From NCBI GenBank assembly GCA_003009815.1, contig PXPD01000040.1:1-17640 (forward strand): a stretch of 17,640 nucleotides of DNA, in the 5' to 3' direction. The stretch comes from Nanohaloarchaea archaeon SW_4_43_9. Lineage in GTDB: Archaea > Nanohalarchaeota > Nanosalinia > Nanosalinales > Nanosalinaceae. Shown one piece after another: positions 13,756-17,640 of the stretch; positions within the stretch are counted from its first letter, which is position 1, and every line of letters begins with the position of its first letter. The notes beneath the pieces are model-generated. The model searched no databases and was not told the origin of the DNA. It was given only the letters and a program-made list of their open reading frames with translations. The translations under genes were made by a program, and so were the position numbers.

Positions 13756-14736
13756 GCCGTCCAGAAGTTCTACATCTTCAACTTCTTCGTTTTTATTATT
13801 CCTATCTCGATACCGGTTTCTGTATTTTCTCTTCCAATTATCTAGGTAGTCTGATACCACTGTTGCTATGTCTGTCTTTATCTTTGAAATTCCAGGTTTC
13901 CATCCATCCTTATAGTACCAGTTATTCTTGGCGATGATAGGCGGTTTCATACTCACTTGAATCATTGTCTCACCTTTCTCCGGAAGTTCCTTATTCAGGC
14001 TTTTACCATCTATTCTCTCCAGAGATTCTCTTCCGATTATATCCAGAGCTGTCGGTATTAGATCAATAAACCGAGCTCTGTTCCAGCCATCCTCTTCATA
14101 GTTTACGAATACGGTAGGCCCGACATTCAGCTCTCTACAGACCGGTTTGTTGTGGCCGTAACGGTTTTTTCCCAGCATTTTCTTTCCGAGAAGTTCGCCG
14201 TGATCAGATGTGAAAATGATTAATGTATCTTTGTACAAACCGAGTTCCTTCAGTTCTTCCACATGATCCCGGAAATGTTTCTCGGTGCTTTCAACTCCTT
14301 CTTTATAGAGCTTCTTGTTATCACCTTCCTGGCTTTGATCATCAGGGATATCGTTTCCATGCCCTACCTCTCCATAAGGGGTGTGCGTATCCAGCGCTCT
14401 CTCAACGTAGAGGAACGGTTCCTCCATCTCCGACAGCTCCTTAGAAGTGATGTGATTACCAAAAACGTTCTTCGCCATAGCTGAGTCGGGGTGATCATAA
14501 TAACAGTGATTCTCAAAGATATCGAAGAAAGTTTCATTCTCCAAAGTGTCGTAGAATGATCTGACGGTATGTCCAGAAGGATTCATACCAGAAAGCATAG
14601 ACGAGAAAGATATTGGGGTGTAGGATCCCGGTGTCAGTGTAGGAATTACATTACCTTCCTCGGCTATTGAATCCGGGACGTAGTCATATCTCAGCGCATC
14701 TGAGACATAGATAAAGATGTTTTTGAATTCCGACAT
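13744..14736 (-). CDS. Sulfatase-fold (alkaline-phosphatase superfamily) enzyme, Thr nucleophile
   Basis: I place the start at 14736 (MSEFKNIFIYVSDALR; 330 residues), not at the farther ATG at 14811. The conventional superfamily N-terminus begins here, a TATA-like TTAATACT lies about 25-30 nt upstream, and the longer form would overlap the divergent gene at 14801. Motifs: D13 in VSDALRYD, Thr40 in SYTPISFSSMLSG (ten residues before Gly50, where a sulfatase has Cys), DTHTPYG (116-122), and TSDHGELLG (177-184, D178/H179), followed by YGHNKP with His195. Metal ligands are therefore present. No signal peptide or membrane span is seen. The C-terminus is basic, then acidic. With Thr instead of Cys it should be a phosphatase, phosphodiesterase or phospho-group transferase. 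It converges on the broken GT2 gene, overlapping by 12 bp. Confidence 0.83.
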   Translation of the reverse strand: MSEFKNIFIYVSDALRYDYVPDSIAEEGNVIPTLTPGSYTPISFSSMLSGMNPSGHTVRSFYDTLENETFFDIFENHCYYDHPDSAMAKNVFGNHITSKELSEMEEPFLYVERALDTHTPYGEVGHGNDIPDDQSQEGDNKKLYKEGVESTEKHFRDHVEELKELGLYKDTLIIFTSDHGELLGKKMLGKNRYGHNKPVCRELNVGPTVFVNYEEDGWNRARFIDLIPTALDIIGRESLERIDGKSLNKELPEKGETMIQVSMKPPIIAKNNWYYKDGWKPGISKIKTDIATVVSDYLDNWKRKYRNRYRDRNNKNEEVEDVELLDGLEV

Positions 14737-14757
14737 AGTTAGTGAATAACAGCGGGA

Positions 14758-14768
14758 AGTATTAAGTT
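14758..14768. promoter_or_regulatory. Candidate promoter between divergent genes at 14736 and 14801
   Basis: AGTATTAAGTT reads as AACTTAATACT on the minus strand, about 25-30 nt before the ATG at 14736, which suits a leaderless start. In the plus direction it lies about 35-40 nt before the ATG at 14801, where GGTG at 14788-14791 could serve as a ribosome binding site. One box for both genes is possible. Confidence 0.35.
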
Positions 14769-14800
14769 GTTGGGCGTCCAAGTTCTCGGTGTGATTCAAA

Positions 14801-15010
14801 ATGACAAACATCGAGATAGATGATGGTATTTACAATGTTTTAGAGGCCCGGGCAGAGGAAAAAGACTTTGATGAAACAGATGAGTACATTCAATACCTCC
14901 TTGAACAGATCGTTGAGAAGATCAAGAGAGAGAAGCAAAACGCAGAGTACACCGAGGAAGAGGAGAAAAAGGTCAAGAACCGGTTGAAAGATCTGGGATA
15001 TATGGATTAA
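14801..15010 (+). CDS. Small RHH/CopG-like protein with a sulfatase-like C-terminal tail
   Basis: This 69-residue acidic protein begins MTNIEIDDGIYNVLEARAEE, followed by a helix through EYIQYLLEQIVEKIKREK. This resembles ribbon-helix-helix (CopG/Arc) proteins: a short strand, then two helices. The last ~15 residues (EEEEKKVKNRLKDLGYMD) match the type of tail that ends many archaeal sulfatases and closely resemble the end of the neighbouring sulfatase (IKDKLEELGYV). It lies between two sulfatase-superfamily genes, divergent from one and convergent with the other. It may be a local regulator or a small partner that mimics the sulfatase tail; neither is shown. The start is the ATG at 14801, with GGTG 9 nt upstream as a weak ribosome site. 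Confidence 0.72.
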   Translation: MTNIEIDDGIYNVLEARAEEKDFDETDEYIQYLLEQIVEKIKREKQNAEYTEEEEKKVKNRLKDLGYMD

Positions 15011-15021
15011 ACATATCCCAG
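14993..15021. terminator. Bidirectional hairpin between convergent genes
   Basis: CTGGGATAT (14993-15001) and ATATCCCAG (15013-15021) form a 9-bp perfect stem with an 11-nt loop containing both overlapping TAA stops. The arms are the LGY codons of both convergent genes, so the hairpin arises from, or exploits, their shared C-terminal tail. No T-tract follows, so a termination role is uncertain. Confidence 0.45.
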
Positions 15022-16233
15022 TTCCTCCAGTTTATCCTTTATCTCCATCTCTTTTGATTCCAGCAACTTTTTGTCCGGCAATTCTTGCTCCAATTCCTCT
15101 AGTTTTTCTTTATTGTCAATATTTCTCAGTTCGTTTGGATCTTTCTCCAGATTATAGAGTTCAGGTTCCCAGTCTCTGTGAGGATACTCGATATATTTCC
15201 AACTGTTAACTCTTACCCCACGGCTCCAGTTCTTTTTCGACTGAAGTGAAGTACCACAGGCTCTCATGTAGACTTTCCTGTTCTCCAGCTGTTTCTGGAG
15301 CAGTGTTTCTCCATTGATCCGGTTGCTGTAGTCGATATCTGCGATATCAAGAAGGGTCGGAAAAATGTCTATCTGTCTTACCTGTTTCGAGTTCTCTCCA
15401 GATTCTATATCAGTTCCTTTAATGATGAAAGGCACATTAGTTGTGAAATCGTAGATGTTCTCGCCGTGACCTGCCTCAAGGAAATGGTCTTTGTATCTGG
15501 TTGATGATAGATTTTCAACTGCTCTGTTTAAAATCCCCTCAGCTTTCCGGGTGTCAACACCGTGAAGATGCCTGAATAATGTTCTTCCTTTCTTCAGATT
15601 ATTCTGGATGAAACTGGTTCTCCATGAGATGCTTTCGCCGTGATCTCCATGAAGAACGATAAGAGTATCATCGGATACATCATCAACTACCTCCTCCAAT
15701 TCCCTGTCAAGAGCTGATAGAGTTCTTGCGTAAGGCGTTTTGCCGTATTCCGGGCTGTCAAATTCTTCTGGAACTTCTACAGGTGTATGCATCTCCCACA
15801 GGTGGAGGAAAAAGAAGAACGGTTCTTCTATATTTTCTAGCTCACTTTCTAGATTGTCCTTCCATCCTGAGAAGAGATCCTCGCCACTGTTCCTATAATT
15901 GTAAGTATTGAATCCTCTATCCAGTTCAGTTTTGTCAACCAGAGGTCCGGATACTTCTGCATGAGTACTGTAGCCATTTTCCGAAAACTTTTCTGCCAGA
16001 GTACTTATGTCTTCTCTAAGTTCTGCCTCTCTAAGCGAATTGATCCCGTTTCTCTCGGAGTAAAGACCAGTCATCAAACTGGCAATAGACGGAGTTGTAG
16101 TGGTTGTTGTCGAGTACATGTTTCTGAAGTGTTTTCCTTCTTCAGAAAGCCTGTCCAAGAAAGGAGTGTCGGCATGTTCAGTGTTAACATGATCGTCTCT
16201 GAGGCAATCGATGCAGATGAATAGTATGTTCAC
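15007..16233 (-). CDS. Sulfatase-family (alkaline-phosphatase superfamily) enzyme, Thr nucleophile
   Basis: This 408-residue protein is a typical cytoplasmic archaeal sulfatase homologue. It starts MNILFICIDCLRDDHV (metal D9), then carries TTTTPSIASLMTGLYSERNG, where Thr46 stands at the position of the formylglycine Cys in the CxPSR signature and the Arg is Ile50. Further sites are LHLWEMHTP with His149, LIVLHGDHGES (191-201, D197/H198) and AGHGENIYDFTTNVPFIIKG with His256. An insertion of about 55 residues lies between the last two motifs. The C-terminal region has the family features WKYIEYPH, ELYNLEKDPNE and the final LEELGYV. It probably hydrolyses or transfers a phospho- rather than a sulfo-ester group. 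It starts 13 bp after the flippase gene ends, in the same direction, so the two probably form one operon. The plus-strand gene overlaps its end by 4 bp. Confidence 0.88.
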   Translation of the reverse strand: MNILFICIDCLRDDHVNTEHADTPFLDRLSEEGKHFRNMYSTTTTTTPSIASLMTGLYSERNGINSLREAELREDISTLAEKFSENGYSTHAEVSGPLVDKTELDRGFNTYNYRNSGEDLFSGWKDNLESELENIEEPFFFFLHLWEMHTPVEVPEEFDSPEYGKTPYARTLSALDRELEEVVDDVSDDTLIVLHGDHGESISWRTSFIQNNLKKGRTLFRHLHGVDTRKAEGILNRAVENLSSTRYKDHFLEAGHGENIYDFTTNVPFIIKGTDIESGENSKQVRQIDIFPTLLDIADIDYSNRINGETLLQKQLENRKVYMRACGTSLQSKKNWSRGVRVNSWKYIEYPHRDWEPELYNLEKDPNELRNIDNKEKLEELEQELPDKKLLESKEMEIKDKLEELGYV

Positions 16234-16246
16234 TTTTTTCTCACTT

Positions 16247-17640
16247 CTATCTGATCATCAGGTCGGCAAGTTTTTCTGCTTTTTCTTCCTCTCCCATTTT
16301 TCTTCCTATTCCCACGATGATAGGCCGATCTTCTTCATTAACGCCTTTGATATATGCCAGTGTGGTAAAATAGACTGTTCCAAATACTAGGCCTCCAGGA
16401 ACCAGGCTCCATACTGGCACGGTTTCAAACAGAGCATTTAGGGAAATATAGACTATTCCAAGCGCCGGCACACATGCTATAACAGGTTTCAGGCTATCGA
16501 TACTAAATGGATGTATTCTCTTGATGTAATAGACCTCTCCAGCCAGTAGAATATTCATAAATGCGGTCGTACCAGCTGTTGCAACTGCAGCACCGACAAT
16601 ACCAAGAATAGGGATTAATATGATGTTAAAGCCTACATTCAGAATTAGTTTGAGGAGAGAGTTCTTGAAGATTATCTGGGTTTCCTCATAGCTCTGGATA
16701 ATGGATCCTAGATGTCCGGTAGCAGTCTCTACAAATCTTCCGAAAGCAAGTATAATCAATGCGGTTGCTCCTGCGACATACTGACTTCCAAATAGAAGCC
16801 TTATGACCTGTTCCGAAAAAAGTATCATCAACGCGAAAGCCGGCAGTGAAACTGAGATGCTCCACCGGGTCAGGGTTTTGATCACATCAGGTATATTTTT
16901 CTCGTCTTTCTCCTTCAGGTCTGAAATTGATGGCAGAGCCAGTTTACTAAGAGCTTGGTAAGGAATTACAATAAGCGCGGCGGTTGGAAATGCAACATTG
17001 TAGATTCCGACTTGGCTGTCGGACATGAAATAACCGAGAAGAATAGTATCTATATGACCAAGCAGGGTTCCAATCATGCTCCCGAGGATCAGGGGTGCCG
17101 AAAACTTTAACAGCTTGCCAGGAATGTAGTTAGGCTTTACTTTGGCTCTGAATATGGGGCCGAGATTTCTCTCAATCATGTAGCCGATAAATAGCATGCC
17201 AAATACAACTCCTAGAAGCCATCCAAATGCTGCTGACAGGATCTCGAATCCTAGAAGTAGGAATATCACAGTAGCTACCAGCTGGACGATATTCCTGAAG
17301 ATCATTTCTGTCATTACCTCGTACTTTACCTTCTTATGAGCCAGAGCAGTAGCGTCGAACAGATCAAGCATATTGCCGAAAATAGGTACAAACGCAAGAA
17401 TCTGGATGATAGTCTTCAACTGTTGGGGATTTTGTGAATCGAAAATCTCCGTTGCTATGAAACCAGAGGAGAAAAACAGGAAAACAGAGCCGAGTATTGA
17501 AAGGGGCAGAACAATTCCAATACTAGAGTAAATTACACCTATTAAAGATGGTTTATCGTCTTTTGCCAGGTATTCTGATACGTATTTCTTTATAGCAGGA
17601 GCCATTGCCATAAGGGTTAAGGTATTAACCAGTGAAAGCG
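16247..17640 (-). CDS. Polysaccharide/oligosaccharide flippase (MOP superfamily, Wzx/AglR-like), N-terminus cut by window edge
   Basis: The frame is open to the right edge; codons before the Met at 17611 (…LSLVNTLTL) continue the protein, so that Met is internal. About 464 residues are visible, against a usual 480-500. There are about twelve hydrophobic segments, with typical signatures: APAIKKYVSEYLAKDD near the N-terminus, KFSAPLILGSMIGTLLGHIDTILLGYFM in the middle, VGIYNVAFPTAALIVIPYQALSKLALPSISDL, and GATALIILAFGRFVETATGHLG. These match Wzx-type flippases that move lipid-linked glycans across the membrane; in archaea AglR has this role in N-glycosylation. The C-terminus (GIGRKMGEEEKAEKLADLMIR) is cytoplasmic and charged. 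It is upstream of, and probably co-transcribed with, the sulfatase-family gene at 15007. It supplies the export step for the glycan made by the nearby glycosyltransferases. Confidence 0.9.
   Translation of the reverse strand, partial: LSLVNTLTLMAMAPAIKKYVSEYLAKDDKPSLIGVIYSSIGIVLPLSILGSVFLFFSSGFIATEIFDSQNPQQLKTIIQILAFVPIFGNMLDLFDATALAHKKVKYEVMTEMIFRNIVQLVATVIFLLLGFEILSAAFGWLLGVVFGMLFIGYMIERNLGPIFRAKVKPNYIPGKLLKFSAPLILGSMIGTLLGHIDTILLGYFMSDSQVGIYNVAFPTAALIVIPYQALSKLALPSISDLKEKDEKNIPDVIKTLTRWSISVSLPAFALMILFSEQVIRLLFGSQYVAGATALIILAFGRFVETATGHLGSIIQSYEETQIIFKNSLLKLILNVGFNIILIPILGIVGAAVATAGTTAFMNILLAGEVYYIKRIHPFSIDSLKPVIACVPALGIVYISLNALFETVPVWSLVPGGLVFGTVYFTTLAYIKGVNEEDRPIIVGIGRKMGEEEKAEKLADLMIR

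Noticed and set aside
14737..14811. 25-residue N-terminal extension of the sulfatase-fold gene (ATG at 14811)
   Set aside because: It would overlap the divergent gene at 14801, lacks family similarity, and a leaderless promoter fits the ATG at 14736.
8730..16233. Calling the four superfamily enzymes sulfatases with formylglycine
   Set aside because: None has Cys or Ser in the modified CxPSR position; all have Thr and lack the Arg.
1..17640. CRISPR array, tRNA, rRNA, or insertion sequence
   Set aside because: No regular repeat-spacer series, no tRNA cloverleaf or rRNA-like stretch, and no transposase or terminal repeats were seen on reading both strands; short RNAs could still be missed by eye.

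Overview
The window looks like part of an AT-rich euryarchaeal chromosome, most likely a salt-adapted lineage such as Nanohaloarchaeota. The evidence is an archaeal Orc1/Cdc6 initiator, an origin with archaeal-type ORB repeats, a probable archaeal D-family polymerase subunit, TATA-like boxes placed 25-30 nt before start codons (leaderless transcription), and Glu/Asp-rich proteins. The GC content looks much lower than in typical haloarchaea, and proteins use Lys freely. The lineage is inferred; no rRNA or other marker gene is present.

Left part (1-2511): a replication module. The N-terminal part of a probable DNA polymerase II small subunit (DP1) runs off the left edge. Upstream of it on the same strand is orc1/cdc6, followed by a roughly 610-bp non-coding origin with five ORB-like elements in both orientations, AT-rich stretches and palindromes. 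A 51-residue hydrophobic small protein closes this part.

Middle part (2498-11190): a 1323-residue secreted, sequon-rich protein with an N-terminal propeller-like region and a gingipain-like (C25) core that seems to have lost its catalytic residues. It diverges, from what looks like one shared promoter, from a tightly overlapping five-gene operon: two GT4 glycosyltransferases, an alkaline-phosphatase-superfamily enzyme, a methyltransferase, and a second, paralogous phosphatase-superfamily enzyme.

Right part (11247-17640): a GT2 glycosyltransferase, a VapBC-type toxin-antitoxin pair, a second GT2 gene that is frameshifted, and two more alkaline-phosphatase/sulfatase-superfamily genes. Between those two lies a small ribbon-helix-helix-like gene with a sulfatase-like tail. 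A polysaccharide flippase runs off the right edge. Together the genes suggest assembly, modification and export of a cell-surface glycan or glycophospho-conjugate, with the giant secreted protein as a possible acceptor or partner. All four phosphatase-superfamily proteins have Thr, not Cys, at the nucleophile position, so they are unlikely to be formylglycine sulfatases.

The most unusual non-coding signal is a 15-bp palindrome, TATAACRSYGTTATA, found five times: twice in the origin and three times inside unrelated coding sequences.
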